A stretch of DNA of 6,031 nt from Deltaproteobacteria bacterium (GCA_016234955.1 JACRNN010000083.1:1-6031); one strand, 5' to 3'; numbered from the stretch's first letter, positions 1 to 4,516 are shown. The notes: generated by a model not told the origin, from the sequence alone. Program-made: numbers and translations.

Positions 1-590
1 AACTCCTCCAGCCAGCCGATGGACTCTATGTCAAGGTGGTTCGTGGGCTCATCGAGCAACAGGAGGTCCGGGTCTGAGACGAGGGCCCTGCCGAGGAGCA
101 CCCGTCTCTTGTAGCCCCCTGAGAGCGCGGGGAAATCCGTATCAGCCGGCAGCCTGAGCTTCGATATGACGGTCTCCACCATCTGGTTCGCCTGCCAGCC
201 GCCCTTTGCGTCAAGCTCATGGTGTATCCGCTCAAATTCGGCCAAGGCCTTATCGTCGCCTTCGCCAAGCGTCCGGCTTGCGTTGTGGTACTCGGCCAGA
301 AGTTTATAGATATCGCCGAGCCCGTTGCCGACCACCTCGAAAACCGTGCCTGTAAGGTCATGCGGGACCTCCTGCGTCAATCTCGCCGCCTTGAGCCCCT
401 GCTGGGCCGTAATCTCGCCGCCATCGGGCTGGATCTCGCCGCTGATTACCTTCATGAGGGTGGATTTCCCGGCCCCGTTGCGCCCTACGAGGCAGACCCG
501 CTCGCCCTTCTCTATCTGGAGGTCGATTCCGTCTATGAGCAGGGGGCTGCCGAATCTTATGGTTATACGCTTCAGGTTTATTAAAGCCAT
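1..590 (-). CDS. uup: Uup-type ABC-F ATPase, N-terminal part (runs off left edge)
   Basis: This is the first 196 codons of an ABC-F protein, a soluble duplicated ATPase without membrane segments. Members of this family bind ribosomes or nucleic acids; Uup has been linked to ribosome function and to suppression of transposon precise excision. Visible in the first ABC domain are Walker A GRNGAGKST (residues 36-44), signature LSGGYKRR (156-163), Walker B LLLLDE (176-181) and the ABC-F hallmark DEPTNHLDI (180-188). The run ERVCLVGRNGAGKSTLMK and the segment after the signature closely resemble E. coli Uup as I remember it, which is why I prefer uup over EttA. The ATG at 590-588 follows a purine-rich GGAAGGGGCAAG that serves as ribosome binding site. 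The second ABC domain and any C-terminal coiled coil lie outside the window. It is transcribed alone from its own promoter, divergent from the degraded region to its right. Confidence 0.9.
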   Translation of the reverse strand, partial: MALINLKRITIRFGSPLLIDGIDLQIEKGERVCLVGRNGAGKSTLMKVISGEIQPDGGEITAQQGLKAARLTQEVPHDLTGTVFEVVGNGLGDIYKLLAEYHNASRTLGEGDDKALAEFERIHHELDAKGGWQANQMVETVISKLRLPADTDFPALSGGYKRRVLLGRALVSDPDLLLLDEPTNHLDIESIGWLEE

Positions 591-620
591 CTTGCCCCTT
601 CCGTGATAAGTCAATCGTAT

Positions 621-650
621 ATCATACCATAACAAAAAGGGGATTGTCAT
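621..650 (-). promoter_or_regulatory. Sigma-70-like promoter of the uup-type gene
   Basis: On the minus strand a -35 box ATGACA (650-645) and a -10 box TATGAT (626-621) are separated by 18 nt. Each matches the consensus at 5 of 6 positions. Transcription would start near position 614, giving a leader of about 24 nt before the ATG at 590. This is a prediction from sequence only. Confidence 0.6.
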
Positions 651-666
651 ATATACGGTCCGTCAT

Positions 667-784
667 AACTTTGCATACCTTCGTTGCTCCTCGGCCCGTC
701 GTTGCGGCGCACGGCAAAAGTGCGCCTCACGCCGTGCCTTCCTCGCGCCTCGGCGGGCTCCGCTTGCCGCGAAGCTATGCAAGT
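667..784. repeat. Imperfect palindromic intergenic repeat, about 118 bp
   Basis: The outer arms are AACTTTGCATACCTTCG (667-683) and CGAAGCTATGCAAGT (770-784), which are inverted copies with one mismatch and one extra T. The GC-rich core has a local hairpin GGCGCAC / GTGCGCC (706-726) that competes with another pairing, GCACGGC (709-715) with GCCGTGC (731-737). There is no coding potential. The form resembles the dispersed palindromic or REP-like elements of repeat-rich genomes. Copy number cannot be judged from one window. Confidence 0.6.
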
Positions 785-838
785 GGAAGTTTGTTCTGAC
801 GTCCCGTATGCGCGTCCATTTATGACGTTGTGTATGGA

Positions 839-867
839 TTGACCAAATTGGCGCTTTACTGTATTGT
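839..867 (+). promoter_or_regulatory. Candidate sigma-70-like promoter upstream of the remnant ORF
   Basis: TTGACC (839-844) and TATTGT (862-867) are separated by exactly 17 nt. They match the -35 consensus at 5 of 6 positions and the -10 at 4 of 6. The site points rightward into the degraded reading frame at 871-1062. It may be a surviving promoter or a chance match in AT-richer spacer DNA. Confidence 0.35.
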
Positions 868-870
868 TAA

Positions 871-1062
871 AAGCTGGCGGTAAGCCTGGATTTCGTTACG
901 ATAGGGCCGGAGGTATTGAAGGAGAGGAATATCGACCTTGAAAAAGAGGCGCAGGGCCTCAAGGATGAGCTTGCCGGCGTTTATGAGTCGCGGGGGTGGA
1001 AGCTCCTGTCGGAGTGCCGCCGGATAAGAGACGGGCTTTCCCAGTCGCGCTCAAAAGAGTGA
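871..1062 (+). pseudogene. Remnant of a larger protein, C-terminal tail with SRGWKLL motif
   Basis: A frame open from 871 (just after a TAA) to the TGA at 1060-1062 reads like real protein. It starts with SLDFVTIGPEVLKERN, continues through a charged helical or coiled-coil stretch, and then has GVYESRGWKLLSECRRIRDG. Tails of the form 'YxSRGWKLLxxxRRxRD' after a coiled coil are, as I recall, common at the ends of bacterial glycosyltransferases and methyltransferases of cell-surface loci. No catalytic domain remains. The only in-frame start-like codon is a TTG at 916, with GGAGG just 2 nt before it, which is too close for a good ribosome binding site. I therefore read it as a decayed or truncated gene rather than a functional small protein. 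The family assignment is tentative. Confidence 0.4.
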
Positions 1063-1159
1063 AGACGCGCTTGGGGCCGATGACCACCGCCTGGGACCAG
1101 GGAGATTCGATTAATGAAAAAGGGGCCGGCTTCAACGTGCTGACCGACGGACGTTGATA

Positions 1160-1200
1160 ATGAAAAAGGGGCTACGCTCAACGCGTAACCCCTTTATTTT
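1160..1200. terminator. Rho-independent terminator, usable in both directions
   Basis: Stem AAAGGGG-C-TACGC (1165-1177) pairs with GCGTA-A-CCCCTTT (1183-1195), with one C/A mismatch and a 5-nt loop. On the minus strand it is followed by a run of T (TTTTTC), and on the plus strand by TTTATTTT. It lies directly beyond the CCA end of the minus-strand tRNA fragment at 1203-1235, so it was probably the terminator of the original tRNA gene there. Confidence 0.75.
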
Positions 1201-1202
1201 CC

Positions 1203-1235
1203 TGGTGGAGCAGAGGGGGATCGAACCCCTGACCT
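1203..1235 (-). other. 3' fragment of a tRNA gene (Ala-like), probable integration scar
   Basis: Read on the minus strand this is the last part of a tRNA. It has a variable loop AGGTC, a perfect T-arm (AGGGG TTCGATC CCCCT), the acceptor 3' strand CTGCTCC, discriminator A and an encoded CCA (1205-1203). The U at acceptor position 70 would allow the G3-U70 pair of alanine tRNA, and the T-arm resembles tRNA-Ala. The anticodon arm, D-arm and 5' acceptor strand (expected GGxGCAG) are absent from the adjoining DNA up to 1290, so it is not a working gene. A lone 3' piece is what is left at the far end of an element that integrated into a tRNA gene; the element side is the higher-coordinate side, where the integrase remnant lies. 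Confidence 0.7.
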
Positions 1236-1270
1236 CAAGACTGTTAGCATAAAATGGCAAAAAACCATAA

Positions 1271-1398
1271 CCCCTTGATCTCGGTCTGACTTTCCGGTTT
1301 TGACTTGAAAATCAAGGGCTTAATTGTTGTCCCTTGATTCCCGCTGTTTCCCTTATGTTCCTCTATTTCCCCCCTGTCTACAACAGTTTTACAACAGT
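1271..1398. repeat. Cluster of short inverted and direct repeats, possible integrase arm sites
   Basis: CCCTTGAT occurs at 1272-1279 and 1331-1338, with the inverted copy ATCAAGGG at 1311-1318. The latter two form a 9-bp stem (AATCAAGGG / CCCTTGATT, 1310-1339). TACAACAGT occurs twice, at 1379-1387 and 1390-1398. Short direct repeats of this kind beside a tRNA-derived junction are typical of integrase arm-type binding sites. That role is inferred from position. No convincing gene lies between 1240 and 1415. Confidence 0.45.
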
Positions 1399-1415
1399 GG
1401 AATCTTTGAAAGCTT

Positions 1416-1886
1416 ATGATGAGAGATAGCAGCCGCCGGCTTCCAGAAAAAAATAATACAAAATCAGTACAGCCCAGATCCGTGCCGTTAAACGAGGATG
1501 CCTGCAATGCCTTGCTTATCCAGAGGGACAGAGTGGCGGGCACGAGCGGGTATGTTTTTCCGAACGATCTGGGGAGGCCGAGGAAAAATAATTTGCTTCG
1601 GGACATGAAGGTGTGCTATAAAAGAGCCGGAATTACCGACGCAGATATACATTCCCTCCGGCATACCTTTTGTACCCAGCTCGCGAGGAAAAATGTCCCT
1701 GTCCAGAAGATCATGAAGCTCGCCGGTCATCTTGACATTGAGACCACGATGATTTATGTTAATCTGGTCAATGAGGATATGAGGGATTCAGTTGAGAAGC
1801 TGGACTTTGGATTGGGTTTTTCGGAATTGCGGCAAAATTGCGGCACGGCGTTTTCGGGGAGTTTGAGCGAAGCCGTAACCAGTTGA
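1416..1886 (+). pseudogene. Tyrosine recombinase (phage/ICE integrase), N-terminally truncated
   Basis: The 156-codon frame is the C-terminal half of a tyrosine recombinase catalytic domain. Visible are the beta-hairpin region around the catalytic Lys (TKSVQPRSVPLN, residues 15-26), the box HSLRHTF (H79, R82), AGH (H105) and the nucleophile Tyr in TMIYVN (Y114). The first catalytic Arg, the preceding catalytic helices and the whole N-terminal arm- and core-binding domains are missing; complete family members usually run about 300-400 residues. The frame is closed by TGA at 1407-1409, and the ATGATG at 1416 has no clear ribosome binding site, so this is a deletion remnant. It lies between the tRNA scar at 1203-1235 and an intact tRNA-Pro 13 nt downstream. 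It could not catalyse recombination in this form. Confidence 0.85.
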
Positions 1887-1899
1887 AATTGTTGACAGT

Positions 1900-1976
1900 C
1901 GGGGCGTGGCTCAGCCTGGTAGAGCACCGCGTTCGGGACGCGGGGGCCGGAGGTTCGAATCCTCTCGCCCCGACCA
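1900..1976 (+). tRNA. tRNA-Pro (anticodon CGG)
   Basis: A full cloverleaf folds with an encoded CCA. The acceptor CGGGGCG (1900-1906) pairs with CGCCCCG (1966-1972). The D-arm is GCTC/GAGC. The anticodon stem CCGCG/CGCGG encloses loop TTCGGGA, giving anticodon CGG with U33 and G37. The variable loop is GGGCC and the T-arm GGAGG TTCGAAT CCTCT. The discriminator is A73, followed by CCA (1974-1976). Starting with C1 and having G37 fits proline tRNAs. It begins 13 nt after the integrase remnant, and I see no clear promoter in that short gap. The TTGACA at 1892-1897 is too close to serve this gene, so it may depend on upstream readthrough. Confidence 0.95.
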
Positions 1977-2139
1977 TTTTATAGATAGGGTAATAGATAA
2001 GGATTCGAAAGGCGCCGAGAGCCGAGCGGAGCGAGGAAGAGGCCGCATGGACGCGGCCGGAAGCGAGGCGGCGCGGCTGGAGAGAGGAGCCAGGAAGGCG
2101 ACGAGCGGAAGCCGATATCCTCTCGCCCCGACCATTTTA
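1959..2139 (+). mobile_element. Unit bounded by direct repeats of the tRNA-Pro 3' end (att-like)
   Basis: The 23 bp at 1959-1981 (end of T-arm, acceptor strand, CCA and TTTTA) recur perfectly at 2117-2139. The repeat units start 158 bp apart. The enclosed DNA has no credible gene. It holds GGATTCGAA (2001-2009), an inverted copy of the T-loop TTCGAATCC (1954-1962), and a perfect hairpin GGCCGC-ATGGAC-GCGGCC (2041-2058). It is also rich in repeated GAGCGAGGAA-like runs. The layout, an intact tRNA followed by structured non-coding DNA and a second tRNA 3' end, mimics attL/attR of a very small integrated element. A local duplication is the alternative. Confidence 0.55.
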
Positions 2140-2215
2140 ATGTTTCCTTTTTGCAATTGGCGCCTGTGAGCGGCTATTGTGGAAGAACCGCGGCGGCTCT
2201 CCAGCCCTCCACGGC

Positions 2216-2755
2216 TTACTCGTCCTCCTCGATATCAAAGAGCGCCAGTATTTCTTTTTCCTGGGTCTCAAAGAGAGACGGGACCTTGGCGCCCCTCGGC
2301 GTCTTCTCCTTGCACTTGCACGACCTCCTGAGCGGGGAATCCACAAAGAGCCTTCCCCTGTGCCACGTCACCGGATAGACCCTGCATATTGTAGGCACTA
2401 TCGTCTTTGGAAGCCCCTCCACGGCCCATAGATAGAAGAGCGAGCATCCCCTTTTGCCCTTGAGGTGGAACGCGCACAGCCCGTCCTGCTTTCTGACGGC
2501 GGTCTCGCGGTATGCCCCTCCGATATAATCCGCGTCCTCTGTCAAGTCGGTCTTGAAGCACTCCTCTATCTTCGCCCCCACGAGCGGCTCTATCAGTTCC
2601 CGGTGCCTCTGGACGAGTTTCAGGGTGGCAAGGTCCATGTCGCAGCCCCAGACGCAGCACTCGTCATTGCAGCCGCTTCCGTAGCAACCGTCGCCGAAGA
2701 GCCCCTTCCGCGTCCTGACCCTCGGGTCCACATGTGTGATCTTTATCTTTTTCAC
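2216..2755 (-). CDS. Cysteine-rich YkgJ-like putative metal-binding protein
   Basis: This 179-residue protein has 11 cysteines in a pattern resembling the YkgJ/UPF0153-type zinc- or iron-chelating families. There is an N-terminal cluster (C24, C29, C33, C34, C38 in GDGCYGSGCNDECCVWGC), then C66, C94 and C104, the segment PTICRVYPVTW (C124, like the 'PxxCRxYP' end motif) and C146/C148 in RSCKCKEK. It probably binds a metal ion or iron-sulfur group in the cytoplasm. No signal peptide or membrane segment is visible, and the biological role of the family is unsettled. The GTG at 2755-2753 is preceded in frame by a stop with no other start codon between. GAGGAGG lies 12 nt upstream, a slightly long spacing. 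A GC-rich terminator-like hairpin stands about 50 nt before the gene, so it is probably transcribed alone. No clear terminator follows its TAA. Confidence 0.75.
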   Translation of the reverse strand: MKKIKITHVDPRVRTRKGLFGDGCYGSGCNDECCVWGCDMDLATLKLVQRHRELIEPLVGAKIEECFKTDLTEDADYIGGAYRETAVRKQDGLCAFHLKGKRGCSLFYLWAVEGLPKTIVPTICRVYPVTWHRGRLFVDSPLRRSCKCKEKTPRGAKVPSLFETQEKEILALFDIEEDE

Positions 2756-2805
2756 GGTCTGTCGAGGCCTCCTCGGAAATTTTATAAATCCGTCCGTTCA
2801 GATCA

Positions 2806-2842
2806 TAAAAACGGAAAAGGCCCGGGGCGTCCTGCCAGGGCC
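2806..2842 (-). terminator. Rho-independent terminator, minus strand
   Basis: On the minus strand GGCCC-T-GGC (2842-2834) pairs with GCC-CC-GGGCC (ending at 2819) and is followed by TTTTCCGTTTTT. It points leftward, just upstream of the YkgJ-like gene. The only minus-strand gene it could serve is the BON gene ending at 3290, now separated from it by the inserted element at 2866-3242. Confidence 0.6.
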
Positions 2843-2964
2843 GATTGTTCAGCGCATAATGTGTAGGGCGCCTCTAAAAATTGCTCTTTTTCCCGATCTC
2901 TTTATTAGGGCGAAAATAAAAATGGACACATATTCGCATATATGCTCCGCTTTTTTATTTCAGC

Positions 2965-3072
2965 GTTCTGAAACCCCTTGGAGTTTCAAGCCCGTGGTGG
3001 GTTCATGCGCCCCGCCTCGCCCTCGGGAAAAATGAACCCTCATAGGCATGGGAGCCACCGAGGTTTCAGAAC
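2965..3072. repeat. Inverted-repeat unit inside the MITE-like element
   Basis: The outer arms GTTCTGAAACC (2965-2975) and GGTTTCAGAAC (3062-3072) are perfect 11-bp inverted copies. A second nested pair is GGGTTCAT (2999-3006) and ATGAACCC (3032-3039), and a local hairpin TGAAAC / GTTTCA lies at 2969-2988. The unit is non-coding and could fold as one long cruciform or RNA stem. Confidence 0.65.
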
Positions 3073-3111
3073 ACTAAATATCCAAGGAAGCTCTGATTAA
3101 TTATGTTTTTC

Positions 3112-3200
3112 TGTCATTCTGAGGAAGCGTAGCGACCGAAGAATCTCGTAACTTATTGATTTTATAGACGTTGAGATTCTTCGCTTTGCTCAGAATGACA
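3112..3200. repeat. Dispersed palindromic repeat of the TGTCATTCTGAG...CTCAGAATGACA type
   Basis: The left arm begins TGTCATTCTGAG and ends GAAGAATCTC (3112-3147). The right arm GAGATTCTTCGC...CTCAGAATGACA (3173-3200) is its inverted copy, but lacks 8 nt in the middle. I recognise this type of repeat from many unrelated bacterial genomes, where it is scattered in intergenic DNA in many copies. It is non-coding. Confidence 0.75.
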
Positions 3201-3289
3201 TGGGGAGGTAGTATAAAAAGGTGTTAATTTTTAGAGACACCCTGTAAATGACGGGATAACCGTCTTCTGCAGGGGCGCATATAGAGAGA

Positions 3290-4024
3290 TCAAGCCTGCG
3301 CCGTGCCATGGGTTATCACGCGAATCTCGTTAACCACGTCGTTGACCCCCCAGACGTACCACGCGTCGTCCTCGGCCGCCTCTTTCTCGGCCTCACTCCC
3401 GGCCACTCCCCTCAACGTCACCACCCAGCTCCTTGTGACCACGCTCAATTCGCTTGCGTTGACTATCCCGTCCTTTTCGAGCACGAGGCGCAATGCCTCG
3501 GTTATCTCGTCGTCGTTGTCCTCTTCCGTAGGGGATACCTCGAGGCTGTTTATGACGTCGGCAGAGCCGGGGACCCACCATGCCATCACGCCCGCGAGCC
3601 TCTTGTGGCAGAGCGACGGCGCCACCCCTTCCAGGTCGATGACGCCGCCACTGACCTCGGCCCTTATCTCCATGCCCCTGAACGTCGGCTCGGAGCAGAC
3701 GGCGTCGTCAAAGTGCTTTTTTATCTCGTCGTCGGACATCGTGGAGGATGGACGGACCTTGAGCCTGTCTATGACGCCGGAGACCCCTTCAAGCCCCATG
3801 CCTATCAGGAGAGCCCTCTTCTTGCAGGCTATCGTCTCAACGACGCCCTCCATCACTATATCGCCCCCGTCCATGCTCAGGTGTATCGGGTTGGACCTCA
3901 AGTCTATGTGGAGATGTTCGGTGAGCGCCGCCTTCATGGCGTTTACAGGGCCGTCTTTGCCGGGCATGGTGGAATTCATCCTTCCGGGGTTTTTTTTGAC
4001 CTGCGCAGTCCCTTGAACATGCAT
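3290..4024 (-). CDS. Three-BON-domain protein, apparently cytoplasmic
   Basis: The 244-residue product is three BON domains in a row, roughly residues 26-92, 97-165 and 172-239. BON domains are small alpha/beta modules in OsmY-type periplasmic proteins, secretins and some cytoplasmic proteins, and are thought to bind phospholipid or other ligands. Each repeat shows the expected order: helix, 'xxVxVxxGxVxLxGxV', helix, and a closing 'VxGVxxVxNxLxV' (IDRLKV near 87-92; VPGSADVINSLEV near 153-165; VWGVNDVVNEIRV near 227-239). There is no signal peptide or lipobox, unlike OsmY. The start is uncertain. The ATG at 4024 has no good ribosome binding site, and GGAAGG directly abuts the in-frame ATG at 3979, so the ATG at 3967 (12 nt behind GGAAGG) is an alternative that would drop an untypical basic N-terminus. 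An 8-base homopolymer (3990-3997) in the disputed part invites slippage or sequencing error. Confidence 0.8.
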   Translation of the reverse strand: MHVQGTAQVKKNPGRMNSTMPGKDGPVNAMKAALTEHLHIDLRSNPIHLSMDGGDIVMEGVVETIACKKRALLIGMGLEGVSGVIDRLKVRPSSTMSDDEIKKHFDDAVCSEPTFRGMEIRAEVSGGVIDLEGVAPSLCHKRLAGVMAWWVPGSADVINSLEVSPTEEDNDDEITEALRLVLEKDGIVNASELSVVTRSWVVTLRGVAGSEAEKEAAEDDAWYVWGVNDVVNEIRVITHGTAQA

Positions 4025-4118
4025 GGCGAGCGCCAGGCCCGCTGGGTTAAACGCGCGAATAGGGACAGGTACTGCCCTTTTGCATCAAAATCTACGTCAT
4101 TTGTGGCGGACTTTTTTC

Positions 4119-4147
4119 AGTATATCAGAGCGTCATGCAATTAACAA
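4119..4147 (-). promoter_or_regulatory. Sigma-70-like promoter of the BON gene
   Basis: On the minus strand TTGTTA (4147-4142) and TATACT (4124-4119) are separated by 17 nt. They match the -35 consensus at 4 of 6 positions and the -10 at 5 of 6. The predicted start lies near 4112, giving a leader of about 90 nt. It diverges from the rimP-nusA promoter about 100 bp to the right. Confidence 0.5.
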
Positions 4148-4222
4148 GCGTTTTGGGGCCGGGCCGGGTGCGCCGCATCCGGACGCAAGAGTAAAAACTT
4201 TATATAAACGCCGCATTTCCTC

Positions 4223-4251
4223 TTGCAAAGGACTCCCTTGTATGTTAAATT
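4223..4251 (+). promoter_or_regulatory. Candidate sigma-70-like promoter of the rimP-nusA operon
   Basis: TTGCAA (4223-4228) and TAAATT (4246-4251) are separated by 17 nt, each with 4 of 6 consensus positions. A start near 4258 would place the hairpin terminator at 4281 about 23 nt into the transcript. The AT-rich surroundings (TTTATATAT) allow alternative -10 choices. Confidence 0.4.
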
Positions 4252-4280
4252 TATATATCGACACCCTCTACGGAGAGATT

Positions 4281-4308
4281 AAGTGGGCATCTGCCCACTT
4301 TTTTGTTT
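4281..4308 (+). terminator. Leader terminator/attenuator upstream of rimP
   Basis: A perfect 8-bp stem AAGTGGGC-ATCT-GCCCACTT (4281-4300) is followed by TTTTGTTT, a textbook intrinsic terminator reading rightward. There is no plus-strand gene between 1976 and here for it to end, and it stands just after the predicted operon promoter and 217 nt before rimP. Intrinsic terminators in the leader of rimP-nusA operons are known and fit NusA autoregulation by premature termination. A small hairpin CTCT-ACGG-AGAG precedes it (4266-4277). Confidence 0.75.
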
Positions 4309-4317
4309 GAGCTGAAA

Positions 4318-4471
4318 GGGGCCTGTTTTCCCGGGGCGCTTCTTCCGGATAAGGCAGGGTCGGGGTGATAGGGGGCGCTTCTTGAGGGGGATCAGGATTA
4401 GGGGGCCGGTTTCCCGGGGCGCTTCTTTCGGATAAGGCGGCAGTGGGGATCAAGTTGAGAGGGCGTTTCTT
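4318..4471. repeat. GC-rich interrupted direct repeats in the rimP leader
   Basis: A 48-bp unit (4318-4365) recurs at 4402-4448 with small differences; both contain CCCGGGGCGCTTCTT followed by CGGATAAGGC. The core GGGCGCTTCTT occurs at 4334-4344, 4373-4383 and 4417-4427, with a variant GGGCGTTTCTT at 4461-4471. The spacing is 39, 44 and 44 nt. It lies in the untranslated leader between the attenuator and rimP and has no convincing coding function. Confidence 0.7.
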
Positions 4472-4516
4472 CCCGGTTTTCACGGAATGTTCATATGAAA
4501 TCAAGGCGGGCTGTTA

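Larger units (their letters stand above)
2866..3242. mobile_element. MITE-like element, 377 bp, with terminal inverted repeats and TGTA target duplication
   Basis: The left end GGGCGCCTCTAAAAATT (2866-2882) matches the inverted right end (3226-3242, reading GGGTGTCTCTAAAAATT) at 15 of 17 positions. Both ends are flanked by TGTA (2862-2865 and 3243-3246), as expected for a 4-bp target-site duplication. No transposase is encoded, so this would be a non-autonomous element moved in trans. A 4-bp duplication with GG-starting ends would suit an IS5-like parent, but I cannot name the family. Two further palindromic repeats (2965-3072 and 3112-3200) lie inside. A possible weaker inner end (GGAAGCTCTGATTAATT, 3086-3102) suggests a nested, composite history. 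Confidence 0.6.

Noticed and set aside
219..606. Plus-strand frames over the left end
   Set aside because: They are antisense to the ABC-F gene, whose Walker A, signature and Walker B motifs are unmistakable.
1203..1290. A complete minus-strand tRNA
   Set aside because: Only the variable loop, T-arm, acceptor 3' strand and CCA are present. The adjoining bases form no anticodon or D-arm and no matching 5' acceptor strand.
1271..1398. Possible CRISPR-like repeats
   Set aside because: The repeats are only 8-9 bp, irregularly spaced and partly inverted. No cas gene is nearby.
1892..1897. TTGACA as a -35 box
   Set aside because: Its partner -10 would fall inside the tRNA-Pro gene and no such box is present there.
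1768..2156. Minus-strand frames with GARGFEPPAPASRT and GREDSNLRPP
   Set aside because: These are antisense readings of the tRNA T-arm and anticodon arm. They recur in many genomes as annotation artefacts.
1906..2169. Plus-strand frame beginning MAQPGRAPRSG across the tRNA
   Set aside because: It is a translation of the tRNA-Pro gene and the structured DNA behind it, a well-known type of false gene call.
2465..3035. Plus-strand frames over the YkgJ-like gene and the repeat region
   Set aside because: They are antisense to a gene with a conserved cysteine pattern and continue into palindromic repeats. No domain is recognisable.
3308..4144. Long plus-strand frame of 278 codons
   Set aside because: It lies antisense to the BON gene, where the minus frame has three recognisable domains. 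High GC at codon third positions keeps the opposite frame open.
4268..4504. Minus-strand proline-rich frame of 78 codons over the rimP leader
   Set aside because: It starts with TTG, has no ribosome binding site, runs into the attenuator stem, and its repetitive composition just reflects the DNA repeats.
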